This document shows, in pieces, positions 10,609 through 20,973 of a stretch of DNA of 64,000 bases. Positions within the stretch are counted from its first letter, which is position 1, and the number at the start of each line of letters is the position of its first letter. The translations under genes and the position numbers were made by a program. A model generated the notes under the pieces. That model ran no database searches and was not told the DNA's origin. It worked only from the letters and a program-made list of their open reading frames with translations. The DNA is from Zasmidium citrigriseum (lineage: Eukaryota; Ascomycota; Dothideomycetes; Mycosphaerellales; Mycosphaerellaceae): positions 434,001 to 498,000 of the forward strand of contig NHNW01000001.1 of the NCBI GenBank assembly GCA_002786025.1. Reading direction: 5' to 3'.

Positions 10609-12591
10609 TTAGATACATTTTAGACAGTCTGGGTCCGGGTTGTTGAACCATTCTCGCGAGCTTAGGCCCTTTGCTGTCATCGTGGCGTTCATGTGGTCGG
10701 GTTCCAGCTCCAGGACGATGACTTCGTTTGGCTGGTCTCGCTTGAGTAAAGTCCCAGGAAGGTAGAGGGACTGTTGAGGACCGACGAGCCAGTATCGTCC
10801 AAGATTGAACCCATTGACGAAAGCCTGGCCTTTTATTCCTGCCGGCAGAGCGAGATATGTATCCACAGCCGCTGGATCCTCCGAATCGACACCCTCCGGA
10901 ACATTGAACGAGCCATGGTAGAAAACTGGAGCAGACCTCGCACGATGTCTCCAGAAGTCCGCAGTATAAGGATGAGGCCCATGTCCATGCGACGCAGATG
11001 GGAGCTCCTCCAATGGAATGGTATAATGATTCCAGCCTTCCAATTTCCTCCCTCCAATGGTGACATCTCCAACAATCCCCTTCTCTGGCTGGCGAAGATA
11101 ATCGGCATAAGGATTGCCCCTGGAGTAGTAATCCACCCGTCCGAGATTCTCGACCAGCAATTGCAATTTGTCTCTTGGTTTCAGCGAGACGCTGACGTTC
11201 AGCGGGTGTTGATACTGGCTGTCGATAACGCCCTTCCTGACTCCGTTGACGTAAACCAAAACACGATCCCGTGGACGATCGCCAGGATGCACAACCCCTG
11301 AGACCGGGAACTTCGTCGTATGCTCGTAGAGGATAAATCCATAAGCCTGACCGAGAGCTTCCATACTCACAGGCTCTTTCCTGGTGACCTTCTCCCCCAA
11401 CGAATCGAACAAACCAACCATGGGCTTCAACTCAAACTCCGAAACATCCATCATGGGCACAACGACAGGAACCTCCGGAATGCTGCCCTCATCCACATAC
11501 TTCTCAATGGTAGACCGCATGGTCCGATACAACTCCGTCGTCCGCCCGCTCTCCCCAATCGGCGCACTATAATCATAACTCGTCGTAAACACCGTAGTCC
11601 GATTCTGCCAAAGCGCCCCATTATCAAAGCCAAAATTCGTGCCTCCATGTACCATGTAGAAACTGATACTCGCGCTCTTGTTACCAAGAACGTAGTCAAT
11701 GTCTTTGACGAACTGCGTCACAGCTTGTGGATCCCGCTCAGTCGAGTTATGCGTATTATAACTCCCCCATTGATCCGGCGCGTAGGTGTAATACTCCCCG
11801 TCGAGCAAGGGTCCGAGTTCACTGGGGTCTGTGATGTACATATCACGAGCTTTGAAACCACTGCTCGGATCGCCGTCGATCTCAGCTAGGACGCCGGGGA
11901 TTGAGCCACCTTCGAGGGTGAACTGGACGCCGCCGTCGTTGGTATACAAGGGAACGTCGAAGAGGTCTTTCAGAACATCTCGGAGGGCGGCGATGTATTG
12001 ATGATTCTCGCCGAAAGAGCCATATTCGTTTTCGACTTGGACCATGAGGATATTGCCGCCGTTGGTGACTTGGAGGTCCTTTAATTCGTTCGCGAGGTTG
12101 GTGAGGTACGATTTTGAAGCATTGAGAAAAGGCTCGTTGTAATCTCGCACTACCATGCCGGGGATTTGTGTTAACCAGGCGGGAAATCCGCCGAAATCGT
12201 GCTCGCCGCAGATGTATGGGCCGGGTCTGAGAACGACGTTCAGACCTTCTTCTTGGGCGGTCTTGATGTATGCGGCGATGTCATTTTGAGGTTGGTCGGC
12301 TGTCCAGGCGCCTTGAGTTGGTTCGAGGTGGTCCCAGAAGACGTAGGGAAAGATGGTGTTCAGACCCATTGCTCGGGCTTTCTTAAGGCGATCGCGCCAG
12401 TATTGGTAGGGGATGCGTTGCGGGTCCATTTGGCCGCCGATGATTTGGTAGGGTTTGCCATGAAGGAGGAAGGTGGTCGCGTTGTAGGTGAAGGCTGGAG
12501 CTGTAGCCGATGAAGTTGAGGATGGTGCGGGTGTTGCCGATGTTGAAGTAGCCAGACAGGCAGCTATTGCTGCGAGGTTGGTGAACAACAT
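10609..12591 (-). CDS. Secreted beta-galactosidase, glycoside hydrolase family 35, 660 aa
   Basis: Intronless. A signal peptide (MLFTNLAAIAACLATSTSA) is followed by a short Ser/Pro/Thr linker and the GH35 catalytic domain. Diagnostic pieces are GGQMDPQRIPYQYWRDRLKK near residue 52, GLNVVLRPGPYICGEHDFGG near 117, and the acid/base Glu in VENEYG (E189). The nucleophile Glu is in LLDGEYYT (E266), and FYMVHGGTNFGF follows. Length matches single-catalytic-domain, GLB1-like GH35 enzymes rather than the roughly 1,000-residue five-domain fungal beta-galactosidases such as LacA. The C-terminal beta domains are present (FVNGFNLGRYWLVGPQQSLY). The expected reaction is release of terminal beta-D-galactose from oligo- or polysaccharides outside the cell. 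It ends 11 bp from the MFS transporter. Confidence 0.95.
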   Translation of the reverse strand: MLFTNLAAIAACLATSTSATPAPSSTSSATAPAFTYNATTFLLHGKPYQIIGGQMDPQRIPYQYWRDRLKKARAMGLNTIFPYVFWDHLEPTQGAWTADQPQNDIAAYIKTAQEEGLNVVLRPGPYICGEHDFGGFPAWLTQIPGMVVRDYNEPFLNASKSYLTNLANELKDLQVTNGGNILMVQVENEYGSFGENHQYIAALRDVLKDLFDVPLYTNDGGVQFTLEGGSIPGVLAEIDGDPSSGFKARDMYITDPSELGPLLDGEYYTYAPDQWGSYNTHNSTERDPQAVTQFVKDIDYVLGNKSASISFYMVHGGTNFGFDNGALWQNRTTVFTTSYDYSAPIGESGRTTELYRTMRSTIEKYVDEGSIPEVPVVVPMMDVSEFELKPMVGLFDSLGEKVTRKEPVSMEALGQAYGFILYEHTTKFPVSGVVHPGDRPRDRVLVYVNGVRKGVIDSQYQHPLNVSVSLKPRDKLQLLVENLGRVDYYSRGNPYADYLRQPEKGIVGDVTIGGRKLEGWNHYTIPLEELPSASHGHGPHPYTADFWRHRARSAPVFYHGSFNVPEGVDSEDPAAVDTYLALPAGIKGQAFVNGFNLGRYWLVGPQQSLYLPGTLLKRDQPNEVIVLELEPDHMNATMTAKGLSSREWFNNPDPDCLKCI

Positions 12592-13211
12592 TTTGTCAGC
12601 CTCTTAGTAGCAGATTGTCCCGATCAAGACGGGAAGGCCTCGTAGATATACTGTTTTAAAGTCTTGTCCGATAGCACCCAAGAAAATGACACCTCATCGC
12701 AACAGTGACATAGGCCTATCGATAGCGTCCATACCTAGCAGGTCTCATGTTGCATTGCAACGTGCCAAAGCGGTGCAAGTCTTCAAGGCTAAGGGATGAT
12801 GATGAACATCGTGGGAATTCTTCCGGCGGGGTGTTGCTTCCGTGAAGTGGGCCCTGGCATGAGTTTGGGATGTGATCGACATTTTGTTATCGAATGCATC
12901 GGTAACCCTGTTGGATGTCCATATTCAAGTGGTATTCGTATTGGCCTGCGAAAGATGCATCTTGGAATGAATGATCGTCTGTACACCGACCAGTACTTCA
13001 TAGCCTAGACAAGTCAAACAAGGGGAGCCAAGTTTCATTCACTTACATCGTAAAGTGAAGTCGCGACCCCTCTTATGATCTCAAGCATGCCAATCAACAA
13101 CTGAGCGGTGTCGCTGCGCTCTCTATACATTCATTAAACCCAAGCGCCTCGCCATGCATTTCCAATCCCAGCTTCTATACAGTCATGAACATCGACATCA
13201 TCCTACTCTTT
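12592..13211. other. Intergenic region upstream of the GH35 gene
   Basis: No credible gene; two overlapping 70-codon frames on opposite strands at 12789-13008 are mirror shadows of each other. It should contain the GH35 promoter and the 3' end of the next minus-strand gene. Confidence 0.5.
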
Positions 13212-14139
13212 TCAAGAGCTCTTCTGCTTCGCCGCTTGCTGAATCTCGGCCTTTTCTTCTTCCAACTCCTCCTTCGATTTGATGGCCTTCTCGACCTGCT
13301 CAACAGCCCGCTCAATTTCAATCTCCATTTCAGGAAGCTTGAAACCTTCTGCTATGAGCTTGCCGTTCCACCGTTGGAGTAGCATTACATCTTCCTGACC
13401 GCCGTTCGTTTGGGCTTCTATTACTTTTGCGACTTGTTGTATCACCTCTTCGGTTGGTCGTTCGGTATCTCGGGCTACTTCGCGCTTTGGGTGTAGAAGG
13501 CCTGCTGTGTATAACTCGTCCATTTCTTGCGAGTCGGTGGTTTTGATGAGGTTGTTTGTCGTGAGATGTTCGAGGAGCTTGGAGCCGTACAGAGCCTTGT
13601 AATGCGACCAGGCGCGGAATACAAGGTAAAAGAATGGCAGGTTGGGTATACTGCGAAATTGTCAGACTAATGAAACACGAACGAGCTTGAAGATCTTACA
13701 TTGGAACGACGGTGAAGGGGATTGTGACAGGCATCCAAGCGATTGACTTCCACATATTCTTCCTATGTAGCGCCTGCCGTTCCGTCGCCAGCGCCTTCAG
13801 TATCTGCGGCACCTTCTCTTCTTTCACGAACGCGCCCGGATACAGGCATTCGAACTTGATCTTCCCACTGTTCACCTCCTCAATCCTCTTCTGGGTCGCC
13901 GGCGGTATAGATTTCAGACCCCACTCTTCATATGGTATTCTCTTAAACAACTGGTTCCCATACACCGTCACCTGCTTCTGCCATCCTTTCTCGGCCTTTT
14001 CCCATGTTGCCCAGGTCGAAGAGGCTTTGTTGATGATGCGTTCCTGGAGCGGCGGTTTCGCGCCTTGGAGCTGTTCCTGGACGCGCTCGCAGTAGATGAG
14101 GGTGCGACGGGTGGAGATGGGCAGTAGGAAAAGGCGCAT
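13212..14139 (-). CDS. Mitochondrial K+-H+ exchange-related protein (Mit_KHE1 family), 292 aa
   Basis: Two exons (13700-14139 and 13212-13650) joined across a 49 bp intron (gtaaga...ttcgcag), 879 bp in total. The N-terminus MRLFLLPISTRRTLIYCERV and the following tryptophan-rich WATWEKAEKGWQKQVTVYGNQL are characteristic of the fungal family containing yeast YDL183C, implicated genetically in mitochondrial potassium/proton exchange. A hydrophobic segment (SIAWMPVTIPFTVVPMIPNLPFFYLVFRAW) spans the exon junction and probably inserts in the inner membrane. The C-terminus is a long charged coiled coil (EMEIEIERAVEQVEKAIKSK). Assignment rests on overall pattern recognition. Confidence 0.8.
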
Positions 14140-15286
14140 ATTGAATGAGTGCTAATGGCACAAGCGACCGCGGTCAAGAATGAGGGTGTTCAAGGAGCAT
14201 GTTGGTATTGAAGGCATGATGGCTGGACCAAAAACACGTGCATCGAAATACTGGGTTTAAAGTTTCCTCGATGACGCCAACCTTGAGCTCGCCGGGAGAC
14301 CGTTGCAGGCACCATCGCAGAGCCGCAACGACCTCACCTTTGCGTCAACATCAAGGTCTTTATCTTCTGCTTCTTCTGGCGGGTAGCCGGCAGTTCTGTT
14401 CACTGCTCGTATCAACGGTTGCGTCGGAGGATGCAAGGTGGATACCAATAGAGTCTGCTCGTGATGCTGCACGACTATCCCTACGGCATCGTCTGGTTAT
14501 TCCCCGGCCCAGGAGGAGGTGGTTGAAGCGAGCACAACGCCTCCTCGTGCTGTCCCCTTGCCGAACGCCTCATCACCGCCCAGCGAATGGCGCTCAGAGC
14601 GGTCCCAAAGCGGATGATTGACGTGTGGTACTGTGTCGTGTCCCACGTTGGCCATGGACGACGACGATAATGTCAAGCCTCGCTGCCGGTTCACCACATC
14701 CTGACCGACCACGCCCAATACGAAACATGGCATTCCAGAAGCGATCGCTGCTCCCCGGCCGCTAGCCATTCGCGATGTTTTCTGGCCGCCGGTGCGACGT
14801 GATGGGTTTCGAAATAGCAAAGCTTGGCCTATTATCCTGGGCCTCTGCCTGCATGACCGGGGTCCCCGTCCATGAATCTGCACGACGCACAAACGACGGC
14901 GTCTTCTCCCAGCAACACTCCCGCGCCCTTTCACGCCATCGCGCGCCTCCTTGTGAGCCAACACGGCATCCACTCCATTCACTGCACTGCAGGTGGATAC
15001 AAGCTTTTCCGACCAGCCTGCCACATGCTTGCCGCCTACCCGTCCGCTCATCTCGATTGCGTGAGGGAACCACTTGGGCTGCGCTTAGGCGACGTCCATA
15101 TGAGATGCCGCGACTCGCTGCTGAAGGTGACTTTTCGCTCCTCATCTCCTTCTGATCGTCAACGCACAACACCCGCAGGTCTCACTCGGCCTGCCCCGCG
15201 TTGACTTATCCTTCTTCCACAGTCGTTTGTCTTTCCTACACGCTCGCTTTTGATACTACTCTTAACTTTTAGCTTCAATCCTAATT
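14140..15286. other. 1.1 kb intergenic region between KHE gene and tyrosinase
   Basis: GC-rich, so several frames stay open on both strands (the longest is 184 codons, minus, 14497-15051). They overlap each other and lack protein-like composition or splice structure, so no gene is called. The immediate tyrosinase upstream region is pyrimidine-rich (cttttgatactactcttaac). Confidence 0.5.
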
Positions 15287-16526
15287 ATGCGCTTCGCAAC
15301 CGTCGCCGGCCTGGCCTCCGCCGCCACTCTGGCCGCCGCTCAGGCTCCAAGCCTCTCTTCATACTCCGCCACAGACATCGCCAGCGGCAAGGCATGGCAG
15401 AACATCTCGAACATCGCCGACGAATCTATCCGCTCCAACATTGGGTCCAGGACGAACTCGCAATGCACATACGAGAGTGCCGATGTTCGAAAAGAATGGC
15501 GCACACTTCCCCAGGCCACGCGCAAGAGCTTCACCGATGCCGTCATATGTTTGCAGGAACTGCCACCTCAGCGCATGACCGATGCTGAAGCGCCCGACTA
15601 CCCTGGCGTGAAGTCGCGATTCGACGAGTTCGTCGCCACTCACATCAACTACACCATGCACATCCATGACACCGCGGACTTCCTGGCATGGCACCGTGCC
15701 TTTGCGCATTACCTCGAACAGGATCTTAAGAATCTCTGCGGCTACACCGGCGTGCTGCCATACTGGAACTGGGCGGAGGATTGGGAGGCTCCTCAAGACA
15801 GCCCGCTCTTCAACGGCGACGAGTACAGCCTGGGCAGCAACGGCAAGTTCATCTCCGGCCGTGGATCCACCTGGCTTGCACAGCAGGATGTCACATACCC
15901 TGCCGGCACTGGAGGTGGATGCGTGCAGAAGGGCCCCTTCAGCGAATACGTCGTCAACCTCGGCCCACTCGACCTCCCTAACGCCAACAACGTCAACTCC
16001 TCCTTCCAATACAACCCACGCTGCTTGGAACGCGACATCAACCCGTGGTTCTCCAAGAATTACAACACATACGCCAACCTCACGTCCCTCGTCCTGAACC
16101 AAATCTACATCGAAGACTTCCAGGCCTTGATGCAAGGCTACGACAGCGACACCAACAAATTCGGTGTTCACGGCGGTGGCCATTGGCAGATCGGTGGCTC
16201 GATGATGGACTTCCACTCCTCTCCTGCAGACCCACTATTCTACCTGCACCACGCCATGGTCGACAAGTAACTTTCCCCCGAAGTCTTTCCACACAAAGAA
16301 AAAACCAAGCTAACGTCTCACCAGCGTCTGGACCGTCTGGCAAAACCTCGACATCTACCGCCGCCAAAACATCATCCGCGGCTCCAACACCCTCGGCTGC
16401 TCCGTCCCCGACTGCCCGGAGATGCAGCTGACGGATAAGCTGCCCTTCGGCTTCGTTGTTGAGGACCCTACTTTCGGTGACTTGATGGATACTTTCGCCG
16501 GACCTTTCTGCTATCGATATGAGTAG
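15287..16526 (+). CDS. Secreted tyrosinase / polyphenol oxidase, 393 aa
   Basis: Two exons (15287-16266 and 16325-16526); the junction rebuilds HHAMVDNVWTVWQ, the normal sequence after the CuB site. A signal peptide (MRFATVAGLASAATLAAAQ) precedes the catalytic domain. Type-3 copper ligands are visible. CuA has His119, His125/127 in ATHINYTMHIHD and His136 in FLAWHRAF. CuB has His295 and His299 in GVHGGGHW and His321/322 in DPLFYLHHAM. The protein ends soon after CuB and lacks the long C-terminal shielding domain of many intracellular fungal tyrosinases, as in the short secreted subgroup. It should oxidise monophenols or diphenols to quinones outside the cell, for example in melanisation or phenol detoxification. 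N-glycosylation sites (NYT, NSS, NLT) are present. Confidence 0.93.
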
Positions 16527-17007
16527 AGTTCATGTCGTGAGGGAATGGAGTGATTGTGTACATATGGACGGCCTTTCGAATGAATGGAGGGAGGAATCTG
16601 CATGGCGTGGATCTCTGTGATTTCGACAGATTGGATGCGCCAATGCATGCAAGACGACAGCAGCATTCCGCAAAAGACAGAGAAGATGGTGCATACCTCA
16701 CGGTTTGATGGCAGAAAGAGAGCACTAGGCTTCCCACCAGCCATAGCTTACGAAGATAATCATAATGCACAGAAAACACATTCGACAGTGAAGACCTAGA
16801 TCTCTATCAATCATCATTCCTCCCTACGCCCTTCGACAATGCATGCATGTGCTGCTCCTCAACCAATCACGGACCCGCTTTGACTCAATGCCAAGCGGGA
16901 GGTGACTAACCTCAACGACCTCACCTCCTACATAAATCTGTCCAAACCTCTCTTCACATTACACTTCACGAATTCGACTTCATCTTGTTGTCTGGAAAGG
17001 ACCTACA
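16527..17007. other. Intergenic region between tyrosinase and aminotransferase genes
   Basis: No gene supported; terminator of tyrosinase and promoter of the downstream gene (including cctacataaatc near 16928, a possible AT-rich core promoter). Confidence 0.45.
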
Positions 17008-18541
17008 ATGGCACAGGACGCTTTGGCCGACGTCAATGCCATCGACAAGATCGAATGCGGCGAAGATGCTGCAAAGCACTTTTTGTTTCAGGGCAGTTAT
17101 CGGAATTTGAATCATGGTATGTCTGAATGTTACTAAGGGAGTTGAATGGCTACGATTGAAAGATTTATCGTGATTCCTGACGACAAGCTTCACCACTTCA
17201 CCAAAGCCTTACTACCTCCTATAAAGACACACTGATAACGAATCCATCCCAGGCTCCTTCGGCACATTCCCCAAACAACTCCGCTCCACACTCCGCCACT
17301 TCCAAGACCAATGCGAAGGCCGCCCCGACTGGTTCATCCGCTACGAATACCCCCGGCGTCTCGATGAGTCCCGCTCAGCCATAGCAAAATACCTCAACGC
17401 CCCCGTCGAAAGCTGTGTCTTCGTGCCCAACGCCACCACAGGAGTTAACACCATCCTTCGGAATCTCGTCTTCGAACCGGGCGATGTGCTCATTTATTTC
17501 GCGACGATTTATGGAGCGTGCCATAAAACGATCGAGTATATCACCGAGACGACGCCCCTCGAAGCCGTCAAAGTGGAATACACATACCCCTGCTCCGACG
17601 CCTCAATCCTCACCTCCTTCACCAACACCATCCAAAAAATAAAATCCTCCGTAAAACGCCCCATAGCCGCCCTCTTCGACACCATAGTCTCCATGCCCGG
17701 CGTGCGCATGCCATTCGAATCCCTAACCCAAATCTGCCGAAACCACAACATCCTCTCCATCCTCGACGCCGCCCACAGTATAGGCCAAATTCCCCTGAAC
17801 CTCTCCACATTGGATCCAGACTTCTTCGTCACCAACTGCCACAAATGGCTACACGTCCCGCGGGGTTGTGCACTCTTGTACGTGCCCGTGAGAAATCAGC
17901 ATCTCATGCGGAGTACCCTACCCACAAGCCACGGATTCATTCCGAAGGAAGGGAGCGAGTTAGTGAGCCCGCTCCCGCCGAGTTCGAAGAGTGATTTTGT
18001 GAGTAATTTCGAATTCGTCGGCACAATCGACAACAGTCCCTACCTCTGCATCCCGGCGGCTTTGGCGTGGCGGAGGAAAATCACCTGGAGAGATCTGAGG
18101 GGTGAGGAGGCGATATTCGCGTATGGCGAACACCTGGCACAGCGAGCAGGAGATATCGTCTCAGGTATCCTAGGAACGGAGGTGATGCAAAACGAAGAGA
18201 AGACGTTGACGAAATGCACCTTCGCCAACGTCCGCCTCCCCATCACCCTCAAGACCTCTGCCTCAGGGGACTTGGTCAAGACCGCCCAGTCAGTACAAGT
18301 ACCCATCACCACCTCGCCGAGACAGATGCTAACGAATGGATTACTCAGATGGATCAGTCAGGTCCTGGTGGACGAATACGAGACATTCATGGCAATTCTA
18401 GTGCACGGCGGAAAAGTCTGGGTGCGGTTGAGCGCGAATGTGTATTTGACGGAGAGGGATTTCGAGTGGGCGGGGAAGACGCTCAAGGAGGTCTGTCGAA
18501 GGGCGGAGAAGGGCGAATGGGAGGGGAGGACGAAGTTATAG
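17008..18541 (+). CDS. Class V aminotransferase-fold PLP enzyme, 465 aa (Egt2/isopenicillin-epimerase-like)
   Basis: Two exons (17008-17116 and 17253-18541) with a 136 bp intron; the splice completes the conserved NLNHGSFGTFP start of the fold. The class V signature is clear: SILDAAHSIGQIPLNL with Asp208 for the pyridine nitrogen, and FVTNCHKWLHVPRGCALLY with Lys234 as the Schiff-base lysine. The C-terminal small domain ends near RLSANVYLTERDFEWA. In fungi this subgroup includes hercynylcysteine sulfoxide lyase (Egt2, last step of ergothioneine biosynthesis) and enzymes annotated as isopenicillin N epimerase or cysteine desulfhydrase. No Egt1 is in the window, so the substrate stays open. Third-position composition switches from C-rich to G-rich along the gene. 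Confidence 0.85.
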
Positions 18542-18628
18542 CCGCAACATCTGAAATGAAGTTCTTGCTTGTTAGCATGATGGCTCGCGTTTCTCATTCT
18601 TGAGGTCTGGACCACTTCTAGAGACGGA

Positions 18629-18898
18629 TCAGGGATCGGCACTCCAGAACCACCCTGAATGTTGGCTGTCTCCGCCGGGCACCATTTTCATACCCGCTGG
18701 GACACTGCATCTCCACCAACCCCGTCGATACGGCTCTTCTTCTTCCGGCGCTGCCTGCTCGTGCTCATGCCAAGTGTTGGTGAACAACTGCGTGGCCTTC
18801 TCCAGCTCTTGCTCTTGCTCTTGCTTCTCGTGCTTCTCCAGATGCGGGCTTTTCTCTGGCTTTGTGTCTTTGTATAACGCCCAATGCGCAGCCATCAT
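18629..18898 (-). CDS. Possible small membrane protein with charged tail (5' end unclear), about 89 aa
   Basis: The open frame extends upstream to about 18969 and encodes a hydrophobic segment (EFLPRLAWAVLLMMAAHWAL). A Glu/Gln/Lys-rich helix (KHEKQEQEQELEKATQLF) follows, then EEEEPYRRGWWRCSVPAGM. The only Met is inside the hydrophobic part, so the start codon or an upstream exon is missing in my model. The composition looks like a single-pass protein, but the neighbouring gene's stop at 18984 leaves very little room for a promoter. Confidence 0.3.
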   Translation of the reverse strand: MMAAHWALYKDTKPEKSPHLEKHEKQEQEQELEKATQLFTNTWHEHEQAAPEEEEPYRRGWWRCSVPAGMKMVPGGDSQHSGWFWSADP

Positions 18899-18983
18899 GA
18901 GAAGAACAGCCCATGCCAGGCGGGGAAGGAATTCCCATACCTGACCAAGCGTAGGTATATATGAACGTAGTCCTTAACACTCG

Positions 18984-20075
18984 TTACCATCCGAATATTC
19001 TGTCGTTTGGCCACAGCTCACCATTCGATTTGAAAGCCACGGCGCGTTTCGGTCGTTTGGTCTTTCCCGCAGCATCCTTGGCAGACACGTATAGATCAAT
19101 TGTCGAAAGTCTATGCAGGCCAACTTTATCGGCCTGATTGTTCCATACGACTTGCTGGATCAGCCCTTGAGTGCTGATGCGCATGAAACCCATAGCTCTT
19201 GGACTGCGTTGTATAGCTTTCAAAGTGCCGTTCGAAGCTGCTTTAGGTGAGACCAGCCAGGCCACAACGTTGTCTTCTCGCCATTCCATTTTGCCAATCT
19301 CGCACGCACCTACCAGGTCGCGAGCGTGAGTGACGGAAGGGCGGCCGGCCTTGCACTGTACCAGGATTTTGAGAGGCTGTGCTACATCAGGCAATTTCCA
19401 TTGACCCTCCAGGTCGATGCCCCCATCGTTGGGTCCTCCACACCGCTTCAGTGTGAATTTCTTGGCTTGCAGAGCTTTGATGACGGTGTATTCGTAGAGT
19501 GTGCCAGTATAATAGGTGGATGCTGGATTGAGACCAGTTTTCTCGGCATACCGTTGAAATGATCGTCCGTCATAATGGTGCTGTGAGGTGGTTGTTGGAG
19601 GCGTAGATAGATTTGTCAGATCGATTGTGCTTGCCTTCTCTGCCCCAGAATCACGCGGCGCGGGACTGGAGAGAGCTCTACTCTGGCGGGAGGGTTTGCT
19701 CGGTATGCTTCCTGGTTTCGCTGTCTTCCGCTTAGGTGCCACTCTCTTCTTTCCTCTCAGCGAGTTCCATCCCGTACCTAGTAGCCTCCGAAGGTGCGAC
19801 TGCCTCCGTTGAAGAGCGATCCGTGGTAGGACTGGCGTAAAGGTGCTTCGCGTAGTCGATGTCCTTAGGAAAGGTCGGGGAGACAGGAGTCTCACGCAAG
19901 GGCGGAGGGCAGCATTGCTGGACAGCATGGGCAATGCGGCACACTGCTCATGCTCAGAAGGTGTTTGGAGCTTTCTGCCCCGTCGTGACCAGCAGAAGTG
20001 TTGATGTGGTGCTGGTGGAGCAAGAAGCAGCCGATGTATTTCCGCGCGCGTCAAAGTCGACGAGCAGGGGTCCAT
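18984..20075 (-). CDS. RRG7-like mitochondrial protein (restriction-endonuclease-like fold)
   Basis: Intronless frame of 363 codons; the likely start is the internal Met at residue 50 (position 19928), because MLSSNAALRPCVRLLSPRPF plus the following Arg/Ser/Thr-rich stretch is a typical mitochondrial presequence. The C-terminal domain starts with STYYTGTLYEYTVIKAL and contains GGPNDGGIDLEGQW and LVQCKAG, which match the D...(E/Q)xK core of the PD-(D/E)XK nuclease superfamily as seen in the RRG7 (required for respiratory growth 7) family. Whether it still cuts DNA is unknown for the family. Ends in RIFGW. Confidence 0.75.
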   Translation of the reverse strand: MDPCSSTLTRAEIHRLLLAPPAPHQHFCWSRRGRKLQTPSEHEQCAALPMLSSNAALRPCVRLLSPRPFLRTSTTRSTFTPVLPRIALQRRQSHLRRLLGTGWNSLRGKKRVAPKRKTAKPGSIPSKPSRQSRALSSPAPRDSGAEKASTIDLTNLSTPPTTTSQHHYDGRSFQRYAEKTGLNPASTYYTGTLYEYTVIKALQAKKFTLKRCGGPNDGGIDLEGQWKLPDVAQPLKILVQCKAGRPSVTHARDLVGACEIGKMEWREDNVVAWLVSPKAASNGTLKAIQRSPRAMGFMRISTQGLIQQVVWNNQADKVGLHRLSTIDLYVSAKDAAGKTKRPKRAVAFKSNGELWPNDRIFGW

Positions 20076-20237
20076 GCGCCGGACTCCGCTCCGATCCCTG
20101 TCGTAGCTTCCGCGTCTTCACATGCGCGCCTGCCTTTCTTCCTTCTTGGCTCGTGTCAACAACGACATCTCGAGTGGATGACCGCCGCTCCTTTCTTCTT
20201 TCTCTCTAGTCGCATGATATAGCAGCACACCGACAAC

Positions 20238-20785
20238 ATGGCGGACCGCCTGACGCAGTTGCAGGACTTTGTCGACGACGTGCGCTCTGTCCACTACCAA
20301 TCATAACCGCAGCTAATACCCTCCAGCTCCTCAGTCAGATGTACGCATCCCTCAGCTACGTCTACAGCAAACACCCCTACGGCGAGTTCCCCGGCCAGCC
20401 CAGTCAGGCGCCGCAGCCCTCGCAATCAGAGCCCACAGCAAACGGCGCCGCACCAGCCACGAATGGCGATGCCTCCCAGCAAACACTCGCGCCTGCCCAG
20501 GCCGCACAGGAGCCCAGCACTCCTGCGCCCGACCCTCCCGACAAATTCAACACCGCTATGCATGAAATGGCTCAAGAGCTGGTCTTAAAAGAGCAGCAGA
20601 TTGAGATTGTCATCAAATCACTCCCGGGTATTGGCGTCAACGAGGCAGATCAAGAGAAGAGGATGCGTGAATTGGAGGTAGAACTGCGGCAGATGGAGGT
20701 CGAGCGCGCAAAGAAGGAAGCGGAAAAGGAGGCCATGATCGATCTGCTGGGCGACATGATAGGCAAGGTTGAGAGGGTGCCTTGA
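20238..20785 (+). CDS. MED21: Mediator complex subunit Med21 (Srb7), 166 aa
   Basis: Two exons (20238-20279 and 20327-20785) with a 47 bp intron. The start MADRLTQLQDFVDD joined to LLSQMYASLSYVYSKHPYGEF is the classical Med21 N-terminus. A Pro/Ala/Gln-rich linker, longer than in yeast, follows, and the conserved C-terminal coiled coil carries MAQELVLKEQQIEIVIKSLPGIGV, which pairs with Med7 in the Mediator middle module. Function: essential co-activator of RNA polymerase II. The assignment is strong because the LKEQQIEIVIKSLPG motif is nearly invariant. It is divergent from the RRG7-like gene across a short promoter of about 160-310 bp. Confidence 0.93.
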
Positions 20786-20973
20786 TCGGAACCACCGTAT
20801 CGTGACACAAATCCAGGAACCGTGAGATTGACGAGCAGTGATTGCTATGATGCGGAGCTCAAAATCGCTGCGTGTCTCGGGCAAACAGCGACTTTCACAC
20901 GCGCCCTCTCCAACCCTACCCCTCGCGCAAAATCCTCAATCCTGCGATCCGGGGCGTGAACATTTTCCAAAAC

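Noticed and set aside
9851..10651. 266-codon minus-strand frame
   Set aside because: Antisense to the MFS transporter; composition is Arg/His/Pro-rich shadow sequence with no motif.
14497..15051. 184-codon minus-strand frame between the KHE and tyrosinase genes
   Set aside because: Overlapped by equally long frames on the other strand, no protein-like composition, no start or splice evidence.
15359..16216. 285-codon open frame on the minus strand
   Set aside because: It lies entirely antisense to the tyrosinase exon, which has all copper ligands; the frame is a by-product of GC-rich codons.
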